Shown here: positions 24,655 to 36,952 of the stretch, piece after piece | How positions within the stretch are numbered: the first letter of the stretch is position 1 | How the letters are laid out: each line of letters opens with the position of its first letter | Assembly (NCBI GenBank): GCA_963575745.1 | Contig: CAUYUJ010018314.1 | Location: 1 to 64,000 of the forward strand | Direction: 5' to 3' | Source of the DNA: Prorocentrum cordatum | Lineage: Eukaryota > Sar > Dinophyceae > Prorocentrales > Prorocentraceae | Length of the DNA stretch: 64,000 nucleotides | Notes under the pieces: model-generated | Database searches by the model: none | What the model was told of the DNA's origin: nothing | The model's input: the letters and a program-made list of their open reading frames with translations, nothing else | Made by a program: the position numbers and the translations under genes

Positions 24655-24924
24655 TCGAGCTCGAGCTCGAGCCCGAGCCCGAGCCCGAGCCCGAACCCGA
24701 GCCCGAGCCCGAGAGCCCGAGCACGAGCCCAAGCCCGGGCCCGAGCCCGAGCCCGAGCCCGAGCCCAACCCAGCCCTAGACCGGGCCCGAGCCCGAAGCC
24801 CGAAGCTCGAGCTCGAGCTCGAGCCCAAGCCCAAGCCCGAGCCCAAGCCCGAGCCGAGCCCGAATCCCGAGCACGAGCCCGACCCGGCCCGAAGCCGAGC
24901 CCGAGCCCGAGCCCGGGCCCGGGA

Positions 24925-24959
<35 letters not shown>

Positions 24960-24964
24960 CCCGC

Positions 24965-25004
<40 letters not shown>

Positions 25005-25016
25005 AGGCCCAAACCC

Positions 25017-25085
<69 letters not shown>

Positions 25086-25127
25086 CCCGCGCCCGAGCCC
25101 GACCCCGAGCCCGAGCCCAGGCCCAAA

Positions 25128-25166
<39 letters not shown>

Positions 25167-25184
25167 CAGCCCGAGCCCGAGCCC

Positions 25185-25229
<45 letters not shown>

Positions 25230-25317
25230 ACCGAGCTCGAGCCCGAGCCCGAGCGAGCCCGAGAGCCCGAGCACGAGCCCAAGCCCGGGCCCGAGCCCGA
25301 GCCCGAGCCCGAGCCCA

Positions 25318-25349
<32 letters not shown>

Positions 25350-25528
25350 AGCCCGAGCACGAGCCCGAGCTCGAGCTCGAGCCCGAGCCCGAGCCCGAGC
25401 TCCAGCCCGAGCCCGAGCCCGAGCCCGGGCCCGAGCGCAAGCCCGAGCCCGACCTCGAGCTCGAGCTCGAGCCCGAGCCCGCGCCCGAGAGCCCGAGCAC
25501 GAGCCCGAGAGCCCGAGCCCGGGCCCGG

Positions 25529-25583
<55 letters not shown>

Positions 25584-25654
25584 CCCGAGCCCCAGCCCGA
25601 GCCCGAGCACGAGCCCGAGCACGAGCCCGAGCCCAAGCACGAGCCCGAGCCCGG

Positions 25655-25691
<37 letters not shown>

Positions 25692-25706
25692 CCCAAACCC
25701 CGAAAG

Positions 25707-25740
<34 letters not shown>

Positions 25741-25758
25741 CAGCCCGAGCCCGAGCCC

Positions 25759-25803
<45 letters not shown>

Positions 25804-25811
25804 ACCGAGCT

Positions 25812-25845
<34 letters not shown>

Positions 25846-25858
25846 AGCCCGAGCCCGA

Positions 25859-25910
<52 letters not shown>

Positions 25911-25922
25911 TCGGGCGCGAGC

Positions 25923-25967
<45 letters not shown>

Positions 25968-26165
25968 AAGCCCGAGCCCGGGCCCGGGCCAGACCGAGCC
26001 CGAGCCCGAGCCCGAGTCCGAGCCCGAGCCCGCGCCCGCGCCCGCGCCCGCGCGCGAGCCCGAGCCCGAGCCCGAGCTCGAGCCCGGGTCCAAGCCCGAC
26101 CGAGCCCCGAGCTCGAGTCCGAGCCGAGGCGCCCGAGCCCGAGCCCGAGCCCAGCCCGAGCCCCA
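23996..26165. repeat. (GAGCCC)n hexanucleotide array, about 2.2 kb
   Basis: Roughly 360 units of GAGCCC with point variants (GAGCAC, GCGCCC, AAGCCC, GGGCCC, GAGCTC) and some phase shifts. Long open frames on both strands encode Pro-Ser, Pro-Glu, Ala-Arg or Gly-Leu dipeptide repeats and are translation artefacts. Confidence 0.98.
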
Positions 26166-26623
26166 GCATACACAAACACGACAGACAGACATTCAGCAAC
26201 ACACACGCAGCCAAACAGACAGACACACAGACACTCAGACACAGAGACACACAGGCAAACAGACACACAGACACAGAAAAGCACGCAGGCATGCAGAACA
26301 CTGACAGACACACAAACACACAGACAAACATATACACATCTGAAACAAACCCAAGCTCGCGAGCCTGGGCTCGACACACAGAGATACAAACACACACACA
26401 CACAAACAAATACACAGACACACAGACACACAGACATTGAATCACAAAGCCCCACACGCACACAGACACACAGGACGACAGAAACACAGACATACTAGCA
26501 TAGAGACGACAACGATATGCAGACACAAACAACCAGTCAAACAGACACACAGAGACGAAGAGATGCAGACACTCAGACCCGCAGAGAGACACAAGCGCAC
26601 ACACACACACACACATATATACA

Positions 26624-26661
<38 letters not shown>

Positions 26662-27270
26662 CAGACACACACACACACACACACACACACGCGCGCGCGC
26701 ACAAACACACACACACGCACACAGACACACACACACAGAGACACGAACGCACGGACAGACGGACGCGAAAGACACACGAACATAGAGACGCGAAAGACAC
26801 ACTCAAACACACACACACAGATACACACAGACATACCCACACACAGACACACAGGCACACAGACACGGACAGACAGACACGCACAGCACGACAGACACCC
26901 TGACAGATACACCGACAGACAGACACGCAGACATACGGCATACAGACAGAGACACACAGACAAAAACATGCAAATAGAAGGGTACAAAGAGACACAGACA
27001 ACTAGTCATACAGACACACAGACACGAAGACACGCAAATACACACGCAGAGACACGGACACACGGACAGGAAAGTCAGACGGAGATAGACGCACATACAC
27101 TCACTCACGCAGACACACAGACACACACACACAAAAACAAATAGAGGCAGATACGAATAGATACACAGACAGATACAAATACACACACTCAGACAGAGAC
27201 ACACAGACACCAACACACAAACAGAGACGTATCGAGACAGAAACACACAGACGTACAAAGAGTAATGCAC
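26166..27270. repeat. CACAGA-family microsatellite with CA and CG-alternating runs
   Basis: The octamer CAGACACA and its variants dominate, with pure (CA)n near 26600-26660 and an alternating purine-pyrimidine tract ending GCGCGCGCGC near 26690-26700. It is in the same orientation as the left-end array. Confidence 0.95.
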
Positions 27271-27559
27271 GTACAAGCTCTGTAGCAGAACAGCGGGTTA
27301 CAGAAAACAGATACCACTGTCAGACTCGACTAGCAGACCGAGTTTATACATCTGGATGCAATAGGTGCTCGCGCTTGCTAGTTCGAATCATTTTCTGTAC
27401 GTATCAGCTCTGTAACTCTTGAAAATCTCGAATACAGTAAAGTAAATTGCGAATACATATAGAAATGACTCGACACAGAATCAATTCCATCAAGTGCTAG
27501 AAGTAGTAATACTCGAACTACAGGCCTCAGAACTGCCGACCGCGAACCCCGAATCTAAT
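27271..27559. repeat. degraded family A relic at the array boundary
   Basis: Composition changes sharply here. Words of the family A monomer in reverse orientation (AGCAGACCGAGTTTA, AGCTCTGTA) are recognisable but heavily mutated, so this is the decayed edge of the nested array. No gene is seen. Confidence 0.55.
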
Positions 27560-27795
27560 CAGAGCTCCTTGCACGCGAAAGAGTGTATAGCAGCAATAGA
27601 AAGGGCTCTGGAATCATTTTTCGAACAAAAAAAAAGAAAAATTTTCTCTGTGTCGACATGAAGATTGTTCCGCCAAGTGTTTCCATAGTAAAAGTGCGCC
27701 TTCAGAGCTCATATTAAGACGGAGAGGCCCTCATAGTCGTTTACAGGTGCGAAAAATCTCGTTTCTCAAAATAAATGGTCAAATATCTTTGAAAT
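27560..27795 (-). mobile_element. family B non-autonomous element fragment (minus)
   Basis: This is the reverse complement of the middle and 3' part of family B (GTCGACATGAAGATTG, GGCCCTCATAGTCG, CAAATATCTTTGAAATA). It is interrupted at its right edge by the 3' end of the next element. It is noncoding. Confidence 0.8.
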
Positions 27796-28846
27796 ACTGG
27801 GCGCCGGCGGTAAACCGTCAACCTTTGTTACCGCCGGGGGACTCGTAGAGCTTCCTGACAACATATACTGTCGGAAAAAATTGCAGAGAACGAATAGTTT
27901 TTCAGCCCAACTCGAGTATCAGACCGAGTTCAGACCTCTAAATGCGACAGATGGACGCGTCTGATGTCTCCGAATCGATGCCTCTAAATACCCGCCCTGC
28001 AGCCTCTCTACAGCCCGAATTGAGTGCAGAACGCCGACAGTAGCTCTCAAGATGACTGGAAGAACGAACAGTTTCGTGATTCTGGATCGCGCAACAGACC
28101 GAGTTCAGAGCTCTGGATTCAACAGGCGAACGCGCCTGATGATTCTGAGTGGGGTAGCTGTGCTTACCAGCACTGTAGCTGCCCTACAGCTCGAGTTAAG
28201 TATAAAATACCGACAACGCGTATCAAGTTCACTCGAATAACACGAATAGGTTTGCGGACCTAGCTCAGCTAGCAGACCGAGTTCAGACCTATGGATTCGA
28301 CAGACGAATGCGTCTGCTCATTCTGAATGCGATAGCAGTGCTTACCAGCACTGTAGCTGCCCTACAGCTCGAGTTAAGTAGAAAATACCGACAACGCGTA
28401 TCGAGTTGACTCGAATAAAACAAACAGGTTTGCGAACCTAGCTCGGCTGACAGACCGAGTTCAGACCTCTGGGTTCAACAGGCGAACGCGCCTGATCATT
28501 CTGCATGCGTTACCTGTGCTTACCAGCTCTGTAGCTGCCCTAGAGCTCGAGTTATCTTCAGAAAACCGTCAGCGCATATTAAGATGGCTCGAAACGGCCG
28601 ATCCCGCCAGAGTGCTTTTTTGCCTTCAAAGTTACCCGATCGAGCTGAGATCAAGATGGCGAGCGGTAATAAGACCGAATATCACGGGAAAAAATACTAG
28701 AGCTCTAACGAATTGTCAAATTTCGAGACCGAAATTTTCAACCGAGCAAAAGTCACCAAAAGTTCCGTCGAGATTTTTCTTGCCAACTAGCTCTCCAGCG
28801 CGCCGGAATTACTCTTAGCTTCCAGCTCTAACTAGCTAAGGGAAGC
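27796..28846 (-). mobile_element. family A element, left arm of a fold-back
   Basis: Reading leftward, the element ends with GGAAGCTCTACGAGT, the CCGGCGGTAA/TTACCGCCGG hairpin and CAGT at 27796. Its 5' end is cut at about 28846 within AGGGAAGC, so the first inverted repeat is missing. It contains several ~177-bp monomers. It is a near mirror image of 28847-29549. Confidence 0.88.
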
Positions 28847-29549
28847 ACTGCTATCGCATTCAGAATGATCAGACGCATTCGCCTGTCGAATCCATAGGTC
28901 TGAGCTAGGTCCGCAAACCTATTCGTGTTATTCGAGTGAACTTGATACGCGTTGTCGGTATTTTATACTTAACTCGAGCTGTAGGGCAGCTACAGTGCTG
29001 GTAAGCACAGCTACCCCACTCAGAATCATCAGGCGCGTTCGCCTGTTGAATCCATAGGTCTGAACTCGGTCTGCTAGCTGAGCTAGGTCCGCAAACCTAT
29101 TCGTGTTATTCGAGTGAACTTGATACGCGTTGTCGGTATTTTATACTTAACTCGAGCTGTAGGGCAGCTACAGTGCTGGTAAGCACAGCTACCCCACTCA
29201 GAATCATCAGGCGCGTTCGCCTGTTGAATCCAGAGCTCTGAACTCGGTCTGTTGCGCGATCAGAATCACGAAACTGTTCGTTCTTCCAGTCATCTTGAGA
29301 GCTACTGTCGGCGTTCTGCACTCAATTCGGGCTGTAGGGAGGCTGCAGGGCGGGTATTTAGAGGCATCGATTCGGAGACATCAGACGCGTCCTTCTGTCG
29401 CATTTAGAGGTCTGAACTCGGTCTGATACTCGAGTTGGGCTGAAAAACTATTCGTTCTCTGCAATTTTTTCCGACAGTATATGTTGTCAGGAAGCTCTAC
29501 GAGTCCCCCGGCGGTAAGAAAGGTTGACGGTTTACCGCCGGCGCCCAGT
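28847..29549 (+). mobile_element. family A element, right arm of a fold-back
   Basis: It starts inside a monomer (ACTGCTATCGC) and ends with the standard module and CAGT at 29549. It closely resembles 38540-39093, with one extra monomer. Small open frames on either strand (for example 29106-29321 on minus) are repeat translations. Confidence 0.88.
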
Positions 29550-31337
29550 TCCGGGGAGCTGGAGAGCTAGTTGGCAAGAAAAATCTCGACGGACCTTTTG
29601 GTGACTTTTGGTCGGTTGAAAATTTTGTTCTAAAAATTTGACCATTCGTTAGAGCTCTAGTATTTTTTCTCATGATATTCGATCTTATTCCCGCTCGCCA
29701 TCTTGATCTCAGCTCGATCGGGTAACTTTGAAGGCCAAAAAGCAGGCAGTCGGGAACGGCCGTTTCGAGTCATCCTGATACGCGCTGTCGGTTTTTTCAA
29801 GATAACTCGAGCTTCAGGACAACTACAGAGCTGGTCAGCACAGCTAATGCATTCAGAATGATCAGGCGCGTTCGCCTGTTGAATCCAGAGGTCTGAACTC
29901 AGTCTGCTAGCCGAGCTAGGGTCGCAAACCTATTCGTATTATTCGAATTATTGTAGTAGACGCTCTCGGTTTTTCGTACTTAACTCGATCTGTAGGGCAG
30001 GCACAGAGCTGATAATCACAGAACTCGATTGAGAATTATCAGGCGCGTTCGTCTGTTGAATCAAGAGCTCTGAACTCGGCCTGCTCCCCGAGCTAGGTTC
30101 GTGAACCTATTGGTATTGTTCGAGTCATCTTGAGAAGTGCTCTCGGTTCTGTACTTAAATCGTGCTGGGGGGGGGGCTACAGTGCTGCTGGTCAGAGAAA
30201 CCGATTCGAGACATCAGGCGCGCCCGTTCGCCGAACCGAGAGCTCGGAACTCGGTCTGCTGCTCGAACGAGATCCGCAAAACTGTTGTATTATTAGAGTC
30301 ATCCTGAGAGGTACTCTCGGTTTTCTGCACTTAACTCAGGCCGTATTGGTGGCTGCAGAGCTGGTAATCACAGGAATCGATCTGCAGACATCAGACGCGT
30401 CCGCCTGTCGCATTCAGAGATCTGAACTCAGTCTCATACTCGAGCTCGATTGGAAAACTGTCATCTTGAGGGGTCTATCTTGATCTCAGCTATCGGGTAA
30501 CTTTGAAGGCCAAAAAGCAGGGGGGCGGGAACGGCCGTTTCGAGTCATCTTGATACGCGCTGTCGGTTTTCTGAACATAACTCGAGCTGTAGGGCAGCTA
30601 CAGTGTTGGTAAGTACACGTATCGCTCTCAGAATGATCAGGCGCGTTCGCTTGTTGAATCCAGAGGTCTGAACTCGGTCTCTCAGCCGAGCTAGGTTCGC
30701 AAACCTCTTTCTATTATTCGAGTCAACTTGATACGCGTTGTCGGTATTTTCAACTTAACTCGAGCTCTAGGGCAGCTAGAGTGCTGGTAAGCACTCCTAT
30801 CGCACTCAGAATGATCAGACGCGTTCGCCCGTTGAATCCATAGGTCGAAACTCGGTCTGCTAGTCGAGCTAGGTCCGCAAACCTATTCGTATTATTCGAG
30901 TCAACTTGATACGCGTTGTCGGTATTTCCTACTTAACTCGAGCTGTAGGGCAGATACTGTGCTGGTAAGCACACCTACCGCACTCAGAATCATCAGGCGC
31001 GTTCGCCTGTTGAATCTAGAGCTCTCAACCCGGTCTGTTGCGCAATCCAGAATCACGAAACTGTTCGTATTCTTCAGTCATCATGAGAGCTACTGTCTGC
31101 GTTCTGCACTTAATTCGGCTGTAGGGAGGCTGCAGGGCGGGTAATCACAGGAATCGATTCGGCGAGATCAGACGCGTCCGTCTGTCGCACTCAGATGTCT
31201 GAACTCGATCTGATACTCGAAATCGGCTGAAAAACTATTCGTCCTCTGCAATTTTTTTCCGACAGTATATGTTGTCAGGAAGCTCTACGAGTCCCCCGGC
31301 GGTAACCAAGGTTGACGGTTTACCGCCGGCGCCCAGT
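29550..31337 (+). mobile_element. family A element, 5'-truncated by insertion
   Basis: It starts within the family A head (TCCGGGGAGCTGGAGAGC) and continues through the conserved leader (CTCGACGGACC, CGATCGGGTAACTTTGAAGG), then a chain of ~177-bp monomers of several subtypes. It ends with the A-type hairpin and CAGT at 31337. Confidence 0.88.
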
Positions 31338-32368
31338 TGGCCGACCCGACCAAAAGAGACAATGTGTTAACCTGGGGTCGGTTTTTGAAACTTTGTGCAA
31401 GATTTGACAATTCGTTTTCAGAACACGGATTTTTCTCACATACAGTAAGCTATGGCGCACCTGCTGGTAAAATTTTCAGGGCTCTAGGGGCAATATTACT
31501 GTCAAAAGACTTGCAGGAACCGACTTTGCCTGCAGTGCAGTTTGGCAGGTGACGGTGGTTGGCTTTACTTCTCGAGCTGTCAGCAATCTACAGACCTCTC
31601 ACGCACACCAGTCGATGCAGAATGATCTGACGCGTCACACTGGAAGCTCGAGAGTTCCTAGAAATGGCTGAGTCAGGAGTTATGATCGAAATACCGTCTC
31701 TATGTATGCGTGTTGCGAACGGTGTTTCTATGATAATTCGAGCTGAGTGCATGCTATGCATGCCAGGTGCATTCCAATCGAAGCAGCGACATGCGAGACA
31801 TCGAATGAGCCTCGAGAGTGCCCAAATTGATTAGAAGTTTCAAAATCAATGAAAAATATCGATTTGTACAATTTTGTATTTTTTGTGTCGGATGATTTTT
31901 TTTCTAATTTATATCGATCTATGGGTGACCTAGAGAGTTCTGGTGCATGTTTGTCGACGCAGGCCGGTCTCGCGCTCTCACTGAGAGCGCGAGACTTCAT
32001 ATGAATAGCTTCGCTGGGAGTGAGAACTTTGGTCCAGCCGGCCGAGGCGGACAATGTGACAACTTTTGGGTGGTTTTGCAATTTTTTGAAAGATATTTGA
32101 CAATTCATTTTGAAAAAGCAGATTGTTACTCCGAGCATTGAGATATAAACTTCGTTCCCTGATCAGCTCGGCCATCTAGAGTCATTTTCAGTACCAGTTC
32201 ACTTGAAGGAACCGACTTCATGTTGACTCCGAAAAAATATCAACTTGAAGTTTTTGTAGAAAAGCTCCCAGAAGCTCCCGCTTTGATGCTGAGCTTTCTC
32301 ACGGATTCAAGGAGCTCTACGAGGTTCCCGGCGGTGACCAGGTTGACGGTTCACCGCCGGCGCCAGTA
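31338..32368 (+). mobile_element. composite element: family D-like head with family B end
   Basis: The head has GGCCGACCCGACCAAAAGAGACAATG. The middle contains a family found nowhere else in the window except at 35723-36775 (GATGCAGAATGATCTG, GCATGCTATGCATGCC). The end is B-type (GAGCTCTACGAGGT, CCGGCGGTGA/TCACCGCCGG). No coding region is supported. Confidence 0.8.
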
Positions 32369-32388
32369 GCTGGAAGCTAAGAGTAATA

Positions 32389-33450
32389 ACTCGTAGAGCT
32401 TCCCTTAGCTAGTTATAGCTGGAAGCTAAGAGTAATTCCGGCGCGCTGGAGAGCTAGTTGGCAAGAAAAATCTCGACGGAACTTTTGGTGACTTTTGCTC
32501 GGTTGAAAATTTCGTTCTCGAAATTTAACAATTCGTTAGAGCTCTAGTATTTTTTCCCGTGATATTCGATCTTATTCCCGCTCGCCATCTTGATCTCAGC
32601 TCGATCGGGTAACTTTGAAGGCCAAAAAGCACTCTGGCGGGAACGGCCGTTTCGAGTCATCTTGATACGCGCTGTCGGTTTTCTGAAGATAACTCGAGCT
32701 CTAGGGCAGCTACAGAGCTGGTAAGCACAGCTAATGCATGCAGAATGATCAGGCGCGTTCGCCTGTTGAACCCGGAGGTCTGAACTCGGTCTGTCAGCCG
32801 AGCTAGGTCCGCAAACCTGTTTGTATTATTCGAGTCAACTTGATATGCGTTGTCGGTATTTTCTACCTAACTCGAGCTGTAGGGCAGCTACAGTGCTGGT
32901 AAGCACTCGTATCGCACTCAGAATGATCAGACGCGTTCGCCTGTTGAATCCATAGGTCTAAACTCGGTCTGCTAGCCGAGCTAGGTCCGCAAACCTATTC
33001 GTATTAGTCGAGTCCACTTGATTCGCGTTGTCGGTATTTTCTACTTATATCGAGCTGTAGGGCAGCTACAGCGCTGGTAAGCACACCTATCGCACTCAGA
33101 ATCATCAGGCGCGTTCGCCTGTTGAATCCAGAGCTCTGAACTCAGTTTGTTGCGCGATCCAGAATCACGAAACTGTTCGCATTCTTTTAGTCATCTTGAG
33201 AGCTACTGTCGGCGTTCTGCACTTAATTCGGGCTGTAGGGAGGCTGCAGGGCGGGTAATCACAGGGATCGATTCGGAGACATCAGACGCGTCCGTCTGTC
33301 GCATTCAGAGGTCTGAACTCGCTCTGATACTCGAGTTGGGCTCAAAAACTATTCGTTCTCTGCAATTTTTTCCGAAAGTATATGTTGTCAGGAAGCTCTA
33401 CGAGTCCCCCGGCGGTAACAAAGGTTGACGGTTTACCGCCGGCGCCCAGT
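32389..33450 (+). mobile_element. full-length family A element, nested, exact T|T insertion
   Basis: 1,062 bp from AACTCGTAGAGCTTCC to CAGT. Removing it leaves AGTAAT|TCCGGCGC, which is exactly the intact family A sequence elsewhere, with no target duplication. The 5' ACTCGTAGAGCTTCC is the perfect inverse of the subterminal GGAAGCTCTACGAGT before the 3' hairpin. This defines both element boundaries precisely. Confidence 0.95.
33391..33450 (+). other. type A terminal module: inverted repeat, hairpin, CAGT
   Basis: GGAAGCTCTACGAGT is followed by CCGGCGGTAA, a 14-nt loop containing GGTTGACGGT, TTACCGCCGG and GCCCAGT-like end bases. The stem is 10 bp. Plus-strand modules end at 29549, 31337, 32368, 33450, 34840, 35722, 36775, 38129, 39093, 39405, 39856, 42014, 44028, 45519, 45803, 47556, 48354, 48828, 49854, 50281, 50565, 51735, 52045, 52381, 53555, 55323, 56335, 56636, 57110, 58403 (degenerate), 59102, 59385 and 59976. 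Minus-strand modules end at 27796 and 43314. They are a mix of A, B and D types. Confidence 0.93.
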
Positions 33451-33661
33451 TCCGGCGCGCTGGAGAGCTAGTTGGCAAGAAAAATCTCGACGGAACTTTT
33501 GGTGACTTTTGCTCGGTTGAAAATTTTGTTCTCGAAATTTGACCATTCGTTAGAGCTCTAGTATTTTTCCCGTGATATTCGATCTTATTCCCGCTCGCCA
33601 TCTTGATCTCAGCTCGATCGGGTAACTTTGAAGGCCAAAAAGCACGGTGGCGGGAACGGCC

Positions 33662-34200
33662 GTTTCGAGTCATCTTGCTACGGGCTGTCGGTATTTTCAA
33701 CTTAACTCGAGCTGTAGGGCAGCTACAGTGCCTGTAAGCACAGCTATCGCACTCAGAATCATCAGGCGCGTTCGCCTGTTCAATCCAGAGGTCTGAACTC
33801 GGTCTGCTACCCGAGCTAGGTCCGCAAATCTATTCGTATTATTCGAGTCAACTTGATACGCGTTGTCGGTATTTTCTACTTAACTCGAGCTGTAGGGCAG
33901 CTACAGTGCTGGTAAGCACACCTATTGCACTCAGAACATCAGGCGCGTTCGCCTGTTGAATCCAGAGGTCTGAACTCGGTCTGCTAGCCGAGCTAGGTCC
34001 GCAAACCTATGCGTATTATTCGAGTCAACTTGATACGCGTTGTCGGTATTTTCTGCTTAACTCGAGGTCTAGGGCAGCTACAGTGCTGGTAAGCACACCT
34101 ATCGCACTCAGAATCGTCAGGCGCGTTCGCCTGTTAAATCCATAGGTCTAAACTCGGTCTGGTAGCTGGGCTAGCAAACCTATTCGTATTATTCGAGTCA
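33662..34200 (+). repeat. representative ~177-bp family A monomers in tandem
   Basis: The phrase ATTCGAGTCAACTTGATACG or a variant recurs at 33841, 34018 and 34191 (period 173-177 bp). Each monomer has small dyads: CTGTAG..CTACAG, GTGCT-GGTA-AGCAC, AGGCG-CGTT-CGCCT and CTAG-CCGAG-CTAG. Many such monomers occur between 27.8 and 59.9 kb. Confidence 0.92.
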
Positions 34201-34840
34201 TCTTGACAAACGCTCTCGGTTTTCTGTACTTAACTCGAGCTTTAGGGCAGTTACAGAGCCTATAGTCACATAAATCGATTGGGAATCATCGGGCGCGGTT
34301 GTCTGTTGTATCGAGAGCTCTGAACTCGGCCTGCTGCCCGAGCTAGCTTCGCGAAACTATTCGTATTCTCCGAATCATCGTGCAACGTGCTCTCAATTTT
34401 CTGCACTCAACTCGTGCTGGGGGAGGGCTACAGTGCTGCGTGTCATAGAAATCGATTTGCACACCTCAGACGCGTTCGTTGGACGATTCGAAAGCTCAGA
34501 ACTTGATTTGCTGCTCGAAACAGATTCGCGAAACTATTGTATTATTCGAGTCATTCTGAGAGATGCTCTCGGTTTTCTGCACTTAACTCGGGCTGTCGGG
34601 GGCTGCAGGGCTGGTAATCACATGAGTCGATTCGCAGACATCAGACGCGTCCGCCTGTCGCATTGCGAGGTCTGAACTCGGTCTGATTCTCGAACTGGAT
34701 TGCGAAACTGTTTGTTTTTTTTTGTTAGAGTCATGGGAACTAGTCGTTCTCTGGATTATTTCCCACTCTATATACTGTCAGGAAGCTCTACGAGTCCCCC
34801 GGCGGTAAGAAAGGTTGACGGTTTACCGCCGGCGCCCAGT

Positions 34841-35722
34841 AACTCGTAGAGCTTCCCTTAGCTAGTTATAGCTGGAAGCTAAGAGTAATTCCGGCGCGCT
34901 GGAGAGCTAGTTGGTAAGAAAAATCTCGACGGAACTTTTGACGACGTTTGCTCGGTTGAAAATTTTGTTCTCGAAATTTGACCATTCGTTAGAGCTCTAG
35001 TATTTTTTCCCGTGATATTCGATCTTATTCCGCTCCATCTTGAATTCAGCTCGATCGGGTAACTTGAAGGCAAAAAAGCACCTGGCGATCGCGCCGTTTT
35101 CGAGTCATCTTGATATGCGCTGGCGGTAATTATGAACATAACTCGGAGCTTCTAGGGCAGCTACAGAGACGGTAAAGCACAGCTAAACGCATGCAGAATG
35201 ATCAGGCGCGTTCGCATGTTTAAACCAGAGGTCCTGAACTCGTCTTATGTCAGCCGAGCAGCCTGCAAAACCTGTTTGTATTATTCGAGTCAACTTGATT
35301 AGCGTTGCGTATTTTCCACTTAACTGAGCTGTAGGACAGATAGAGTGCTTGTAAGCAATCCTATCGCACTCAGAATGACCAGGACGGCGTTCGCCTGTTG
35401 AATCCATAGGTCTGAACTCGGTCTGCTAGCCGAGCTAGGTCCGCAAACCTATTCGTATTATTCGAGTCAACTTGATACGCGTTGTCGGTATTTTCTACTT
35501 AACTCGAGCTGTAGGGCAGCTCCAGTGGTAAGCACACCTACCGCACTCAGAATCATCAGGCGCGTTCGCCTGTTGAATCCAGAGGTCTGAACTCGGTCTG
35601 TTGCGCGATCCAGAATTACGAAACTGTTCGAATTCTTCCAGTCATGCCAGTATATGTTGTCAGGAAGCTCTACGAGTCCCCCGGCGGTAACAAAGGTTGA
35701 CGGTTCACCGCCGGCGCCCAGT
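34841..35722 (+). mobile_element. full-length family A element abutting the previous 3' end
   Basis: AACTCGTAGAGC begins at the base after CAGT of the previous element, so the two lie head to tail with no spacer. It is more mutated than its neighbours, with many single-base indels around 35040-35400. Its hairpin arms are mixed (GGTAAC on the left, TTCACC on the right). Confidence 0.85.
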
Positions 35723-36775
35723 TCGGGCGCAGGGTGGAGCTAGTTGGCCGACCCGACCAAAAGAGACAATGTGTTAACCTGGGGTCGGTTTTTGAAACTT
35801 TGTGCAAGATTTGACAATTCGTTTTCAGAAAACGGATTTTTCTCACATACAGTAAGCTATGGCGCACCTGCTGGTAAATTTTCAGGGCTCTAGGGGCAAT
35901 ATTACTTTCAAAAGACTTGCAGGAACCGACTTTGCCTGCAGTGCAGTTTGGCAGGTGACGGTGGTTGGCTTTACTTAACTCGAGCTGTCAGCAAGCTACA
36001 GACCTCTCACGCACACCAGTCGATGCAGAATGATCTGGCGCGTCACACTGAAGCTCGAGAGTTCCTAGAAATGGCTGAGTCAGGAGTTATGCTCGAAATA
36101 CTGTCTCTATGTATGCGTGTTGCGAACGGTGTTTCGATGATAACTCGAGCTGAGTGCATGCTATGCATGCCAGGTACATTCCAATCGAAGTAGCGACATG
36201 CGAGACATCGAATTGGGAGCCTCGAGAGTGCCCAAATTGATTAGATTTTTCAAAATTAATGAAAAATATCGATTTGTACAGTTTTATATTTTTTGTGTCG
36301 GATGATTTTTTTCTAATTTATATCGATCTATGGGTGACCTAGAGAGTTCTGGTGCATTTTTGTCGACGCAGAATGGTCTCGCGCTCTCACTGAGAGCGCG
36401 AGACTTTCATATGAATAGCTTCGCTGGGAGTGAGAACTTTGGTCCAGCCGGCCGAGGCGGACAATGTGACAACTTTTGGGTGGTTTTGCTATTTTCTGAA
36501 AGATATTTGACAATTCATTTTGAAAAAGCAGATTTTTACTCCGAGCATTGAGATATAAACTTCGTTCCCTGATCAGCTCGGCCATCTAGAGTCATTTTCA
36601 GTACCAGTTCACTTGAAGGAACCGACTTCATGTTGACTCCGAAAAAATCTCAACTTGAAGTTTTGTAGAAAAGCTCCCAGAAGCTCCCGCTTTGATGCTG
36701 AGCTTTCTCACGGATTCAAGGAGCTCTACGAGGTTCCCGGCGGTGACCAGGTTGACGGTTCACCGCCGGCGCAGT
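35723..36775 (+). mobile_element. composite D/B element, second copy of 31338-32368
   Basis: From the GGCCGACCCGACC head to the B-type end it matches the 31.3-32.4 kb element almost base for base, apart from small indels. The terminal module has lost one or two bases (GGCGCAGT). Confidence 0.85.
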
Positions 36776-36862
36776 CTAAACCATCTAGCTATCAGAGAGC
36801 TCTCCGGGAGGCAAGGAGCCCACGCGGGCTCGGCCAGCAACCGCCCGAGGCGGCGGAGGGTA
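36776..36862 (+). mobile_element. family C (GC-rich) fragment
   Basis: It contains CAGAGAGCTCTCCGGGAGG and GC-rich words typical of the C segments at 40.0 and 46.0 kb. It forms the left flank of the family B host that follows. Confidence 0.55.
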
Positions 36863-36952
36863 CCTCGTAGAGCTCTTTCGCATCGATGAGGCTAGAGGAA
36901 TTTCCGGCGCGGGGTGGAGCTAGTGGTCGACCCGGCCAGAAAGGACAACATA

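Larger units (their letters stand above)
32369..34840 (+). mobile_element. family A host element interrupted by a nested copy
   Basis: The host head AGCTGGAAGCTAAGAGTAAT ends at 32388 and resumes at 33451 with TCCGGCGCGCTGG. The uninterrupted phrase is present next door at 32409-32445. The host runs through leader and monomers to CAGT at 34840. Confidence 0.88.

Noticed and set aside
23702-26802. Very long open frames of Pro-Ser, Ala-Arg or Gly-Leu repeats on both strands
   Set aside because: A hexamer repeat without stop codons is open in all frames; these are not genes.
27360-27410. A tRNA-like B-box word (AGTTCGAATCA)
   Set aside because: No matching A box or cloverleaf arms are present; it is a chance word in a degraded repeat.
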